The translations under genes and the position numbers were made by a program. A stretch of 64,000 nucleotides of DNA. Source: Mucilaginibacter empetricola. Its GTDB lineage: Bacteria > Bacteroidota > Bacteroidia > Sphingobacteriales > Sphingobacteriaceae. The number at the start of each line of letters is the position of its first letter. The stretch's first letter is position 1. Shown here piece by piece: positions 43,170-52,445 of this stretch. Location of the stretch: positions 310,001 through 374,000 of the forward strand of contig NZ_JANUBZ010000001.1 in assembly GCF_024808665.1 (NCBI RefSeq). Reading direction: 5' to 3'. The notes below the pieces were generated by a model, which searched no databases, was not told the DNA's origin, and worked only from the letters and a program-made list of their open reading frames with translations.

Positions 43170-43925
43170 ATGAATTATAATATTAATAATCTTCCTGAGC
43201 GCGTTGTTAAACCCCGAAACAGCGGCATTACCATGGTTATGGACAAAGGTCTGAGTCTACGCCAGGTAGAGGATTTTCTGGAGGTGGGCGGTGCGTATAC
43301 CGATATAGTGAAACTGGGCTGGGCAACATCATATGTAACGCCCAATCTGGATAAAAAGCTGGATCTTTATCGTGAAGCAGGTATCCCGGTTTATTTTGGC
43401 GGCACTTTATTTGAGGCTTTTATAATACGAAACCAATTTGACGACTACTGCCGGATACTGGATAAATACCAAATGGAATATGCCGAGGTATCAGACGGTT
43501 CCATTGAAATTGAACACGATATTAAGTGCGAATATATCCGCAAGTTAACCAAGCAGGTAACCGTAATATCAGAAGTAGGCTCCAAAGATGTGCAAAAAAT
43601 ATTTGCCCCTTACAAATGGATCAAACTCATGAACGCCGAAATTGAAGCAGGCTCGTGGAAAGTAATTGCCGAAGCCCGCGAAAGTGGCAATGTAGGTATC
43701 TACCGCGATTCGGGCGAGGTACGCCAGGGATTGGTAGATGAAATTTTAACCCAGATACCCGAAGAAACCATTATTTGGGAAGCACCCCAAAAAGCGCAAC
43801 AGGTTTGGTTCATTAAGCTGATTGGCGCCAATGTAAGCCTAGGCAACATAGCCCCCGCCGATGTAATCCCGCTGGAAACCCTTCGCCTCGGTATCCGCAG
43901 CGATACATTCGACCATTTTTTGTAG
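43170..43925 (+). CDS. Phosphosulfolactate synthase (ComA family)
   Basis: TIM-barrel enzyme that adds sulfite to phosphoenolpyruvate to form phosphosulfolactate, first step toward coenzyme M in archaea. From the ATG at 43170 it has 251 residues (an earlier frame start at 43122 gives an unrelated leader). Motifs: RNSGITMVMDKGLSLRQVEDFLEVGGAYTDIVKLGWATSY, PVYFGGTLFEAF, EVSDGSIEI and VISEVGSKD. Bacteria do not make coenzyme M by this route, so a role in sulfolactate or sulfonate-containing compounds is more likely; inferred. A terminator follows. Confidence 0.88.
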   Translation: MNYNINNLPERVVKPRNSGITMVMDKGLSLRQVEDFLEVGGAYTDIVKLGWATSYVTPNLDKKLDLYREAGIPVYFGGTLFEAFIIRNQFDDYCRILDKYQMEYAEVSDGSIEIEHDIKCEYIRKLTKQVTVISEVGSKDVQKIFAPYKWIKLMNAEIEAGSWKVIAEARESGNVGIYRDSGEVRQGLVDEILTQIPEETIIWEAPQKAQQVWFIKLIGANVSLGNIAPADVIPLETLRLGIRSDTFDHFL

Positions 43926-43958
43926 AGAAACAATTGTTATCAGTAATATCGATAATTA

Positions 43959-43987
43959 GCCTCGCAGAATTTCTGTGAGGCTTTTTT
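43959..43987 (+). terminator. Intrinsic terminator after the ComA-family gene
   Basis: Stem GCCTCGCAGAA with TTCTGTGAGGC (one G-T pair), loop of one to three bases, then six T residues. Confidence 0.8.
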
Positions 43988-44131
43988 GTGGATTACAATT
44001 TTTTGCATATCGTCATGGCTGTAAGGAACAAAAGGGGCAACCTTTTCTGATAAAGCATATTAAAATGTTCAGTATATTAGTAAAAACCCTTATCAACGTT
44101 CAATTTATACTTTCCTAAAAAACTAATTCAA

Positions 44132-45094
44132 ATGTTTTTAAATCTAATAGACTTCCTTCATAAAACCATTGGTATCGGAAAGGATACAGCTGCAACGATT
44201 TTAGTTACCTTATTTACTTTTTCTTTGGGGATATTTATAACAGTAATTCTCAAAGGTATTGTTGAATTTTTAGATAGGAGAAACCATAGAAAACTATTAA
44301 AATTAAACTTAGTCATCCTTATGAAAGAAACATTTCGTCAAGCATCAGCTTACAATAAATTCTCTGAACAATTAACAATTGAGGCAATTTCTATACCGAC
44401 CTTTCGTAAGGTATCAATTTCATCCGCCGGTATCCTTTATCAATTAGGGTATAAAAATCTTTATAATGCAATTTTCAATGGTATTGAAAATATTCATTTT
44501 CGGAGAAAGAATTTAAAGCGAATTGCTTTTAATAATATTTGGTCAACGCTTGAACATTTAGCACTTTTCCATCAGAAATCATTTGAAGAATTCGAAAAGT
44601 TCACTGAAAACGAAAAAAACGCAAATGAACTGCGTAACCAATGTTTATTAGAGGCAAATCGAATTGTCGGTACAATCAGATACACATTTCACAAAGAAAG
44701 AATTGACGCAAATATCGCAGCTTATTGCACCGAACTTGAAAATATTTTACTTAACCATCAAAGACAAAGTGATATTACAAACCCCAAAATAGTAAACGAC
44801 TATTTCGTTCGCCCATTGTTTGAATTGAATGAAAAAGACCCGGATTTATTAAAGGAATATTTTAAGATACTAAATCCCGTTTTGTTGAATTCGATTTTGT
44901 CGGAATGCCTAATTAGATATGAAAATCAAAAAAACCTAATCGAGACGGCTCGAACGTACTATAAACATTTGGATGAAATGTTTATAGTTAATTTTCTTAA
45001 GGCAAAGTCGGCCTGTAAAACTTTATTTAGAATAAGACAACGGAAAAGTTTCCGTATGCTCAAATTTTTCCGACGCCGGAAAAATTTGATTTAA
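44132..45094 (+). CDS. AT-rich membrane-anchored protein of unknown function
   Basis: A 320-residue protein with one clear transmembrane helix near the N-terminus (about 20-45, TAATILVTLFTFSLGIFITVILKGIVEF) and a long soluble helical, Lys/Glu/Phe-rich part ending in a very basic tail (RIRQRKSFRMLKFFRRRKNLI). I recognise no family. The codon and base use is noticeably more AT-rich than the neighbouring housekeeping genes (frequent AAA, TTT, ATT), suggesting recent transfer. A small 47-residue gene follows 24 nt later on the same strand. Confidence 0.7.
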   Translation: MFLNLIDFLHKTIGIGKDTAATILVTLFTFSLGIFITVILKGIVEFLDRRNHRKLLKLNLVILMKETFRQASAYNKFSEQLTIEAISIPTFRKVSISSAGILYQLGYKNLYNAIFNGIENIHFRRKNLKRIAFNNIWSTLEHLALFHQKSFEEFEKFTENEKNANELRNQCLLEANRIVGTIRYTFHKERIDANIAAYCTELENILLNHQRQSDITNPKIVNDYFVRPLFELNEKDPDLLKEYFKILNPVLLNSILSECLIRYENQKNLIETARTYYKHLDEMFIVNFLKAKSACKTLFRIRQRKSFRMLKFFRRRKNLI

Positions 45095-45118
45095 AATTTA
45101 TCGAACTTTAACCTAATT

Positions 45119-45262
45119 ATGGAAACAAAACCAAATACCCAGCAAAAAACAAAAAAGACTTTTTCCCCTAAAGTAGTCAAGTTATTAGGATCAATTAAAC
45201 CGTCAAATGATTTTGATTACAAACAAAGCATTGGTAATGCACTGGCAAAAAAGCATAAATAA
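45119..45262 (+). CDS. Small basic protein downstream of the AT-rich membrane protein
   Basis: An ATG-to-TAA frame of 47 codons, METKPNTQQKTKKTFSPKVVKLLGSIKPSNDFDYKQSIGNALAKKHK. The final part (LLGSIKPSNDFDYKQSIGNALAKK) resembles the flexible, toxin-binding tails of small antitoxins, but the length and lack of a clear DNA-binding domain leave this open. It is 24 nt after the 320-residue gene, so the two are probably one accessory module. Confidence 0.5.
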   Translation: METKPNTQQKTKKTFSPKVVKLLGSIKPSNDFDYKQSIGNALAKKHK

Positions 45263-45428
45263 TCAAGTCCATTCTGAATCTGGTGCGACTAACTGCAACA
45301 ACATCCCCCACTCTTCACAATTCAATAAACAAACTCAGCCGTTTTCTTCTTATTATTACAACTTGTAATTATTGATTGATGAATTGGTGGCCTCGACTAC
45401 TATTTTCATAGCTCATATATCATAAATA

Positions 45429-46229
45429 ATGAAACAATACGGATTAATAGGCTACCCGCTTTCGCATTCCTTTTCAAAAAAATATTTTACCGATAAGTTT
45501 GAAAGGGAAATGATCCCTGCTTCTGAATATCAAGTTTTCCCGCTGGAGCATATCAGCCAGTTGCCGGCACTGCTAAAGGCAAATCCTGATCTGTGCGGAT
45601 TGAATGTAACCATCCCCCATAAAATAAGCGTGCTCAAATACCTGGATTGGGTTGATCCTGATGCCAAATCTGCCGGTGCGGTTAATTGTATCCGCATTAC
45701 GGCAGAAAGTCCGGTGGCGGCGGCTTTTTCTGGCGAGGTAGGTATTAAGGGGCATGATTTCAGGCTCGAAGGTTTCAATACGGATATTTATGGTTTCGAA
45801 ATGTCACTAAAACCCTTGCTAAAGGCGCAACAGGATAAGGCATTGATTTTGGGCGATGGTGGCGCTGCCAAAGCCGTAAAATGCGTTTTGGAAAGCCTGG
45901 GAATTGATTTTAAAGTAGTAACCCGCAAACCGCTTGGCAACAATTTACTGTTCAGTGATTTAAAACCGCATCATATCAAAACACATCCCATAATTATCAA
46001 TACAACACCGCTGGGTACATCACCTAATGTGGACGAATGCCCGCCGATACCCTACGAGGCCATAACGGAAGACAACCTGCTTTACGACCTGATTTATAAT
46101 CCCGAAAAAACGCTGTTTTTGAAAAAAGGCGAAGAAAAAGGAGCCACTATAAAAAACGGGCACGAAATGTTAATATTGCAGGCAGAAAAAGGCTGGGAAA
46201 TATGGACCGAAAAAGCAAAACATCCATGA
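45429..46229 (+). CDS. aroE: Shikimate dehydrogenase
   Basis: NADPH-dependent enzyme reducing 3-dehydroshikimate in the aromatic amino acid pathway. The 266 residues begin KQYGLIGYPLSHSFSKKYF, with the substrate-binding Lys65 in NVTIPHK and Asp119 in GFNTD, then the GDGGAAKAV nucleotide loop. Between the NCI and FNTD motifs there is an extra stretch of about 17 residues (around 92-110, TAESPVAAAFSGEVGIKGHD) compared with the usual spacing. The gene overlaps gldD by 4 nt. Confidence 0.93.
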   Translation: MKQYGLIGYPLSHSFSKKYFTDKFEREMIPASEYQVFPLEHISQLPALLKANPDLCGLNVTIPHKISVLKYLDWVDPDAKSAGAVNCIRITAESPVAAAFSGEVGIKGHDFRLEGFNTDIYGFEMSLKPLLKAQQDKALILGDGGAAKAVKCVLESLGIDFKVVTRKPLGNNLLFSDLKPHHIKTHPIIINTTPLGTSPNVDECPPIPYEAITEDNLLYDLIYNPEKTLFLKKGEEKGATIKNGHEMLILQAEKGWEIWTEKAKHP

Positions 46230-46804
46230 AATATTTAGGAATACTGGTATTAGCACTTTTGCTTTTTGCCTCATGTAGTAATAATCACGATTATTCGCCC
46301 AAGCCAAGGGGCTTTTACCGCATTGTTTTCCCCAAAAAGGATTATCAGCAATATGTGTCGCCCGCTCCGTTCACGTTTGTATACCCCAAATACGCCTATA
46401 TCGAGCCTGATAAAAAAGCCGATGCAAAACCTTACTGGCTCAACATGCAGTTTCCGCAGTTTAACGGCACCTTGCACCTAAGCTATGAACACATCCTTTC
46501 AAAAAGTGAATTTGACGAACTGGTGGAAGATGCGCATAAACTGAGCTTTAAACATACGGTTAAAGCTACCTCAATTGACCAGGGTGTTATCTATTACCCC
46601 GACAAAAAGATTTATGGCATTTATTATACCATTGATGGTAATGCCGCTTCGTCTGTTCAGTTTTACTTAACCGATAGTACCCGTAACTACATCCGCGGCG
46701 CGCTTTATTTCAATAATGAACCACGACTGGACTCGATACAACCCGTACTTACCTTTGTAAAAAAGGATGTGGACATTATGATTAAAAGCTTTAGGTGGAA
46801 ATAG
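46226..46804 (+). CDS. gldD: Gliding motility lipoprotein GldD
   Basis: Component of the gliding apparatus of Bacteroidota, where it is needed for surface motility. From the ATG at 46226 (overlapping the aroE stop as ATGA) it has 192 residues. Signal and lipobox (KYLGILVLALLLFASC|S), then the conserved DYSPKPRGFYRIVFPKKDYQQY opening and LHLSYEHI...IYGIYYTIDGNAASSVQFYLTD. A second frame start 24 nt earlier is possible but lacks a signal peptide. The aroE-gldD coupling is seen in other Bacteroidota as I recall. The rest of the gld genes are elsewhere. Confidence 0.9.
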   Translation: MKYLGILVLALLLFASCSNNHDYSPKPRGFYRIVFPKKDYQQYVSPAPFTFVYPKYAYIEPDKKADAKPYWLNMQFPQFNGTLHLSYEHILSKSEFDELVEDAHKLSFKHTVKATSIDQGVIYYPDKKIYGIYYTIDGNAASSVQFYLTDSTRNYIRGALYFNNEPRLDSIQPVLTFVKKDVDIMIKSFRWK

Positions 46805-46855
46805 TTTAGTGATTAGTGGTTAGAGACCAGAGGTTAGGAGAACGACTGAATTAGT
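46805..46855. repeat. Short word-repeat spacer (AGTGATTAGTGGTTAGAG)
   Basis: A tract of GATTAG/GGTTAG/GGTTAGG words between gldD and the M1 peptidase, similar in style to other word-built intergenic tracts in the window. Very short; no gene. Confidence 0.4.
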
Positions 46856-48427
46856 ATGAAAAAAACTTTATCTTTTCTTTTTATTTGCTTTTGTGTCTTG
46901 TCGGTTAAAGCGCAGGCGCAGTTCCCTGCCATTGATGTACAGCATTATACTTTTAACCTTCGTTTAAATGATCAAAACGATACTATTAAAGGGCGGGCTA
47001 CGGTTAGTATTCAATTTTTAAAGGATGTGAGTGCTTTTCAGCTTAACCTGGTAAAAACCAAAAGCGATGGCAAGGGAATGCTGGTTTCGGCGGTTAAGGA
47101 AGATGGAAAAACTGTTGCATTTGTGCAGGATACTGATGTGGTAAACATCAACAGCATAGCTAAAGCTAATAGCGTGCATAGTTATACCATTAACTACCAG
47201 GGTATTCCTGCTGATGGTTTGATTATTTCCACCAATCAATACGGACACCGTACTTTTTTTGGTGATAACTGGCCCAATCGCGCCCACAACTGGCTGCCTT
47301 GCGCCGATTATCCGGCTGACAAAGCAACCGTTGATTTTGAAGTAACCGCACCCAATCATTACCAGGTAGTTTCAAACGGATTAAAGGTTGAAGAAAAGAA
47401 TATTGCAGGTAACTTAAAATATACCCACTGGAAAGAATCAGTTCCCCTGCCTACCAAAGTAATGGTTATCGGCGTGGCCGATTTTGCTATTGATCATACC
47501 GGTAATGTTGGCCCAACAGCCGTTTACACTTACGTGTTCCCCGAAAGCAAGAAAGCCGGCTTTAAGAGCTATGCTGTAGCAAAGGAGATATTACCTTTTT
47601 ACATTTCAAAAGTTGGTCCTTATGCCTACGAAAAACTGGCCAATGTGCAATCAAAAACCATATTTGGCGGCATGGAAAATGCCGGCGCCATTTTTTATTT
47701 CGAAAATTCGGTTACCAGCAAAGGCATTGAAGAGCTAATGGCGCACGAAATTGCCCATCAATGGTTTGGCGATGGCGCCAGCGAAAAAAGCTTTGCCCAT
47801 TTATGGCTCAGCGAAGGCTTTGCCACCTACATGACTAACCTTTACCTCGAAAATAAATACGGCTCCGATACCTTAAAGAAACGCGAAAAGGCCGATAGGG
47901 TGATCGTATTAAAATTCGAGAAAAGAAGACTTACCCCGGTGGTGGATACCGCTGTTAAAGATGATTACATGCAACTGCTTAATGCCAATAGCTACCAAAA
48001 AGGCGGCTGGGTTTTGCATATGTTAAGGCGCAAACTAGGCGATACTACTTTTTGGAAAGGTATTCGTAATTACTATGCCCAATACAACGGCGCCAATGCC
48101 AATACCGACGACTTGCGCAGGGTGATGGAGCAGACCAGCGGTCAAAACCTTGAACATTTTTTTAAACAATGGTTGTATACCGCAGGGCATCCACAACTCA
48201 ACATCAATTGGAAATATGATGCAGATAAAGGGGTGATTAATATCAGCATCAATCAAAATCAGGATGTATTGTATGATTTCCCGCTACAGATTGCGGTTAA
48301 CGGCGAGCTGCATAACATCGACATAAAAGAAAAAAATACCATAGTTCAATTTGCTGCAACTGCAAACCCTGTGGTGGTAGTCGACCCCGATGTTAACTTG
48401 CTGGCGGAGTTTAATGTAAATCAGTAG
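46856..48427 (+). CDS. Exported M1-family metallopeptidase (aminopeptidase N-like)
   Basis: Zinc aminopeptidase of 523 residues with a signal peptide (MKKTLSFLFICFCVLSVKAQA). The N-terminal beta domain is followed by the exopeptidase GGMENAGA motif (about 272-279), the zinc site HEIAH (297-301) and the third ligand Glu320 (LWLSEGFATYM). It is shorter than full aminopeptidase N because the large C-terminal helical domain is absent. A C-terminal beta-sandwich of about 80 residues ends it. Secreted or periplasmic; no close partners. Confidence 0.92.
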   Translation: MKKTLSFLFICFCVLSVKAQAQFPAIDVQHYTFNLRLNDQNDTIKGRATVSIQFLKDVSAFQLNLVKTKSDGKGMLVSAVKEDGKTVAFVQDTDVVNINSIAKANSVHSYTINYQGIPADGLIISTNQYGHRTFFGDNWPNRAHNWLPCADYPADKATVDFEVTAPNHYQVVSNGLKVEEKNIAGNLKYTHWKESVPLPTKVMVIGVADFAIDHTGNVGPTAVYTYVFPESKKAGFKSYAVAKEILPFYISKVGPYAYEKLANVQSKTIFGGMENAGAIFYFENSVTSKGIEELMAHEIAHQWFGDGASEKSFAHLWLSEGFATYMTNLYLENKYGSDTLKKREKADRVIVLKFEKRRLTPVVDTAVKDDYMQLLNANSYQKGGWVLHMLRRKLGDTTFWKGIRNYYAQYNGANANTDDLRRVMEQTSGQNLEHFFKQWLYTAGHPQLNINWKYDADKGVINISINQNQDVLYDFPLQIAVNGELHNIDIKEKNTIVQFAATANPVVVVDPDVNLLAEFNVNQ

Positions 48428-48593
48428 CGCACTCTGTGCCAGGGGCAACGCTTATCTCTTTACACATAGATGAATTAATATTGCTCAAAAATGCGTACTT
48501 TTGTGCGCTTTTTGTATAACCGGGATTTGCCTTTTACCTTTAATATAGTTTTTTAAGCGGATCGCAGTTTGCAATAAATATTCAATTGATATT

Positions 48594-49667
48594 ATGTTAG
48601 AGAAATTAGAGGCGATATACCAACGCTGGAAAGATGTAGAAAATGAATTGAGCAGCCCTGATGCCATGGCTGATATGAAACGTTTTGCCCAGTTAAATAA
48701 AGAATATAAAGATTTGGCTAAAGTTGTGGATCAGTATAACATCTACCGCAACATTATGAGCAATATCGACAGCAATAAACAGATACTGGCTACCGAAAAA
48801 GACGAAGAGTTTCGCGAAATGGCAAAAGGCGAGCTGGACGAACTTTTGGTTCAGCAAGATGAAATGGAAGAAGTTATCCGTTTGATGCTGATTCCTAAAG
48901 ATCCGGAAGATTCAAAAAATGCCATTATTGAAATTCGTGGTGGTACCGGTGGTGATGAGGCTGCACTTTTTGCAGGCGATTTATACCGTATGTACATGCG
49001 CTATTGTGAAAAACGCGGCTGGAAAACCGAGCTGGTTGATTATACCGAAGGAACATCTGGCGGTTATAAAGAAATTGTATTTAACGTAAATGCCGAAGAG
49101 GCTTACGGTAATTTAAAATACGAATCGGGTGTGCACCGCGTGCAACGTGTGCCTGATACCGAAACCCAGGGTCGTGTACATACTTCAGCAGCCACCGTGG
49201 TAGTATTGCCCGAGGTTGACGAGTTTGATATTGATTTGCAGGTAAGCGATATCCGTAAAGATTTATTCTGTGCTTCTGGTCCGGGTGGGCAATCGGTAAA
49301 TACTACTTATTCTGCTGTAAGGCTAACCCACTTACCTTCAGGTATTGTGGCGCAGTGCCAGGATCAAAAATCGCAGTTAAAAAATTACGATAAGGCGTTA
49401 CAGGTTTTACGTTCAAGGGTTTACGAAATGGAGCTGCAAAAGCACCTGGAAATAACCTCAAAAAAACGTAAAACAATGGTTTCTACCGGTGACCGCTCTG
49501 CAAAGGTGCGTACTTACAACTATCCGCAAGGACGTTTAACCGAGCATCGTATAGGTTTAACCATATACAACCTGCCTGGCGTAATGAACGGTGATTTACA
49601 GGATATAATGGAAGCCCTTCAGTTTGCCGAAAACGCAGAGAAATTAAAAGAAGGAACGATAGCTTAA
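48594..49667 (+). CDS. prfA: Peptide chain release factor 1
   Basis: Terminates translation at UAA and UAG. The 357-residue length is typical. The catalytic GGQ motif is at 231-233 (CASGPGGQSVNTTYSAVRLTHLPSGI) and the stop-codon-recognition PxT tripeptide is PDT at 187-189 (HRVQRVPDTETQGRVHTSAATV), the RF1 type, not the SPF of RF2. Essential. Followed by a strong terminator. Confidence 0.97.
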   Translation: MLEKLEAIYQRWKDVENELSSPDAMADMKRFAQLNKEYKDLAKVVDQYNIYRNIMSNIDSNKQILATEKDEEFREMAKGELDELLVQQDEMEEVIRLMLIPKDPEDSKNAIIEIRGGTGGDEAALFAGDLYRMYMRYCEKRGWKTELVDYTEGTSGGYKEIVFNVNAEEAYGNLKYESGVHRVQRVPDTETQGRVHTSAATVVVLPEVDEFDIDLQVSDIRKDLFCASGPGGQSVNTTYSAVRLTHLPSGIVAQCQDQKSQLKNYDKALQVLRSRVYEMELQKHLEITSKKRKTMVSTGDRSAKVRTYNYPQGRLTEHRIGLTIYNLPGVMNGDLQDIMEALQFAENAEKLKEGTIA

Positions 49668-49691
49668 TTAAGCTAAGTATAATAATGTTAT

Positions 49692-49736
49692 CAAAACAGC
49701 CTCTTTAGCGAACCTGCTAAAGAGGCCGTTTTGTTT
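49692..49736 (+). terminator. Intrinsic terminator after prfA
   Basis: Eleven-base-pair stem GCCTCTTTAGC/GCTAAAGAGGC flanked by AAAC and GTTTT extensions, then a T-rich tail. Confidence 0.88.
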
Positions 49737-49968
49737 TAAACAGTATGGCCGTTTATAAGGCTAGTGTCAAAAAATAGCGTATCATTCCTTTTACATTTAT
49801 TTCAACTTCCTTTTCATCTTATTTTCATAAACGCCGCCTACTTTAGTTGTCAACGGTGATAAAGCTACCTTTTCCCTTGATTGAAAAGGTGTCGTTAAGC
49901 CAGTTGCAGAGTAAAAAACAACTTTCGCAACGCCAATACGTTTACAGTATTTTTAAAAAAATGAGCTT

Positions 49969-50904
49969 ATGTTAGCCATAAAAACTTTAGCACCAAAGGC
50001 AGTTATCTTCAGACGTATTGTTCGTTTGATGGGAGATCAGTTTGAAATTAGTGTTGTTGGCAATAACCCCGGTTGGGCTGATGAACGTATTGATGATGCT
50101 ATTGCCGAAATAAACCGTGTTGAAAAATTGTTAAGCACTTTTAGCGATGACAGCGCAGTAAACGAGATTAACCGTAACGCGGGAATAGGCCCGGTAAAAA
50201 CAAATGCCGAAATTTTTAAGCTGATAGATCGTTCATTGCAAATATCAGCGCTTACACATGGTGCGTTTGATATTACGTACTATGCTGCCGAAAAAGATTC
50301 AGATAATACCCCTGTTATAACTACTACAAAAAAAGCTGTTAGCCGCGTAAACTACCAAAGCGTTGTACTTGATGCAAAAGAACAAACCGTTTTTTTGCAA
50401 GAGAAAGGCATGCGCATTGGCTTTGGCGCTAACAGCCGCGGTTACGCTGCAGACAGAGCTAAGTACATCCTGCAAATGCAGGGCGTAAGCAGCGGCGTTA
50501 TTAATGCCGGTGGCGATTTACTTACCTGGGGCCTTCAACCCGATAACGAACCATGGACCATTGCTACCGCTGATCCATCACAAAAAGGAAATTCTTTTGC
50601 GAATATTAACATCAGCAATATGTCTGTTGCAACTTCGGTTGATATGCAGAAATATACTGCAACCATCAACAATAAGCAATTAAACACGATCAACCCTAAA
50701 AAAGGTTTCCCGGTAAGCGGCATTAAAAGCGTAAGCATAGTGAGTCCAAGCGCCGAACTAGCCGATTCAATGGCCAGTCCTGTAATGTCAATAGGTATTA
50801 ACGCAGGTTTGTATCTAATAAATAAGCTAAATCAGCTGGCGTGTATCATTGTTGATGATCATAACAGGGTTTATACTTCAAAAGATATCAGCTTAAACAA
50901 TTAA
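49969..50904 (+). CDS. ApbE-like FAD:protein FMN transferase
   Basis: Covalent flavinylation enzyme homologue. The 311 residues start directly at DQFEISV-type strands without a signal peptide (most ApbE proteins are lipoproteins). Conserved elements: SVVGNNPGWADERIDDAIAEINRVEKLLSTFSDDSAVNEIN near the start, INAGGDLLTWG at about 178-188, and INPKKGFPVSGIKSVSIVS with ADSMASPVMSIG near the end. The last motif usually reads ADALATALF, so the metal-binding loop is slightly altered. Likely cytosolic or atypically exported. Confidence 0.8.
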   Translation: MLAIKTLAPKAVIFRRIVRLMGDQFEISVVGNNPGWADERIDDAIAEINRVEKLLSTFSDDSAVNEINRNAGIGPVKTNAEIFKLIDRSLQISALTHGAFDITYYAAEKDSDNTPVITTTKKAVSRVNYQSVVLDAKEQTVFLQEKGMRIGFGANSRGYAADRAKYILQMQGVSSGVINAGGDLLTWGLQPDNEPWTIATADPSQKGNSFANINISNMSVATSVDMQKYTATINNKQLNTINPKKGFPVSGIKSVSIVSPSAELADSMASPVMSIGINAGLYLINKLNQLACIIVDDHNRVYTSKDISLNN

Positions 50905-51169
50905 ATAAAAAATATGCCTGCGTAAGCGGGCTTGTTATTTAAATTAGTAAATTATGCCGACTTATACAGGGTCGGTAAAGAAACCAAATAAGATCTTAAC
51001 TAAGTCCCAATTATAAAAGTCATTTCAGCATTAAAATTCATGGGTTAAGCATAAACATTTTTTATATTTAGTATAACAAATGTTTATGTTCCATGTGGCT
51101 TAATATTAACCAGGTAACTGCTTAATAAAATATTATTTGAAAAAACTTTAATACTTTTCTCCTCCTTCA

Positions 51170-51511
51170 ATGATAAAGTGGCTTGCGTATATTATAGTAT
51201 TTTTGATATTTGCGCCATGTTTAACATCTGCTAAAATAAAAAACACTCATTTTTATATAATTTCTAATACATTAGAGACGCATTTGTCTTTTAATGTAAT
51301 GGCTATTGACACCACAAATTCAAAGAAAAAGCAGGAACAGGAAAATAAAAAGAAGATTAAGGAAGTAGCAGAAGCGAAAAAGCAGCCGAAGCCTGAAAAG
51401 GTTGAACCGGCAGATAACCCGGCAACACCTGCCAAAACGAAGCCAAAAAGGCAACGCAGGCCTGAGGGGCTGGAAAGACCGCCCGAAATTCCGCGGCGAA
51501 GTGGCAATTAA
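51170..51511 (+). CDS. Small exported Lys/Pro-rich protein
   Basis: A 113-residue protein with a hydrophobic start (MIKWLAYIIVFLIFAPCLTSA), then a highly charged low-complexity tail (KKKQEQENKKKIKEVAEAKKQPKPEKVEPADNPATPAKTKPKRQRRPEGLERPPEIPRRSGN). The tail is likely disordered. No family recognised. It is 30 nt before the outer-membrane-like gene and its two-component system, and may be expressed with them. Confidence 0.6.
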   Translation: MIKWLAYIIVFLIFAPCLTSAKIKNTHFYIISNTLETHLSFNVMAIDTTNSKKKQEQENKKKIKEVAEAKKQPKPEKVEPADNPATPAKTKPKRQRRPEGLERPPEIPRRSGN

Positions 51512-51541
51512 TAAAATCAACAAACCGTTTACTGAATATAG

Positions 51542-52438
51542 ATGAAATACTTTTTCATATTAATTTTCCTGATAGTTTGTAATACTGTAAGTGCTGCTGC
51601 AGTAAAGGTTTCTTTTTTTGCCGATACAGATAAGGATGTGCATGTAACTGCGGATACTGATACCGTGTTCAGAAAAAGATCAATTTCGGTTGGAATCAAC
51701 TATGGCAGCGATATCCAGTTTTTTGGTCGTACCGGGCCCATAAAATATCCATTTATGAGTACCGATGCCATTTACAACACCAAATCGGGTTTCTTTTTAT
51801 ATACGGCTATTTATAAGGTTTTAGGCTATAACCCGCTGGTTGATGAGGTCGATTTAGGTGCAGGCTATTTACTTAACTATTCGAAGAAATTTTCGGGAGC
51901 TATCAGTTATACCCGGTTTATATTTAATAAGGATGCAGCAGCAGTAATCAAATCAGCATCGGCCAATAATATCGACTTTAAAAACACATTCGATTGGAAA
52001 TTTGCCAAATCAAGCATCACCGGCGATTATCTTTTTGGCGATGCAAACGACTACTTTATCACCTTAAATACCTCTAAATACATAGAAACCAGCTGGGGCA
52101 TTTTTGACGATAAAGATTACTTGTCCTTTAATCCTACCATTAGCGCTATTTTTGGCACACAGAACTTTGTTGCGCGATATTCTGTTGATAATCCGGATAA
52201 GCTTAACCTGGAGGAGTTGCCGCCGCCGTCGTTTCCCCAAGGTCAGCGTATCCCCAATTATGACAACGGCCGGTTCAATGCCCTTAATTACAGTTTCAAA
52301 TTGCCAATAGCATATAACAGACCGCATTATACTTTTGAAGCATCGTTGAAGTACTCTATACCTGTTAACGTGGAGGGCGCGTTAAAGAACAGGCATGAAG
52401 TATTTTTTAACCTGACATTTTTTTATCTCTTTTTTTAA
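51542..52438 (+). CDS. Probable outer-membrane beta-barrel protein
   Basis: A 298-residue protein with a signal peptide (KYFFILIFLIVCNTVSAAA) and an amphipathic beta pattern with many alternating aromatic residues, ending FFNLTFFYLFF, which is a typical outer-membrane C-terminal strand. The region KRSISVGINYGSDIQFFGRTGPIKYPFM is a first-strand candidate. It lies 7 nt upstream of a response regulator and sensor kinase, so it is likely controlled by or part of that system. No named family recognised. Confidence 0.7.
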   Translation: MKYFFILIFLIVCNTVSAAAVKVSFFADTDKDVHVTADTDTVFRKRSISVGINYGSDIQFFGRTGPIKYPFMSTDAIYNTKSGFFLYTAIYKVLGYNPLVDEVDLGAGYLLNYSKKFSGAISYTRFIFNKDAAAVIKSASANNIDFKNTFDWKFAKSSITGDYLFGDANDYFITLNTSKYIETSWGIFDDKDYLSFNPTISAIFGTQNFVARYSVDNPDKLNLEELPPPSFPQGQRIPNYDNGRFNALNYSFKLPIAYNRPHYTFEASLKYSIPVNVEGALKNRHEVFFNLTFFYLFF

Positions 52439-52445
52439 ACTTTAT

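Noticed and set aside
44132..45262. A prophage remnant
   Set aside because: AT-rich, but there is no integrase, tRNA attachment site, capsid or lysis gene, and the flanking genes are intact.
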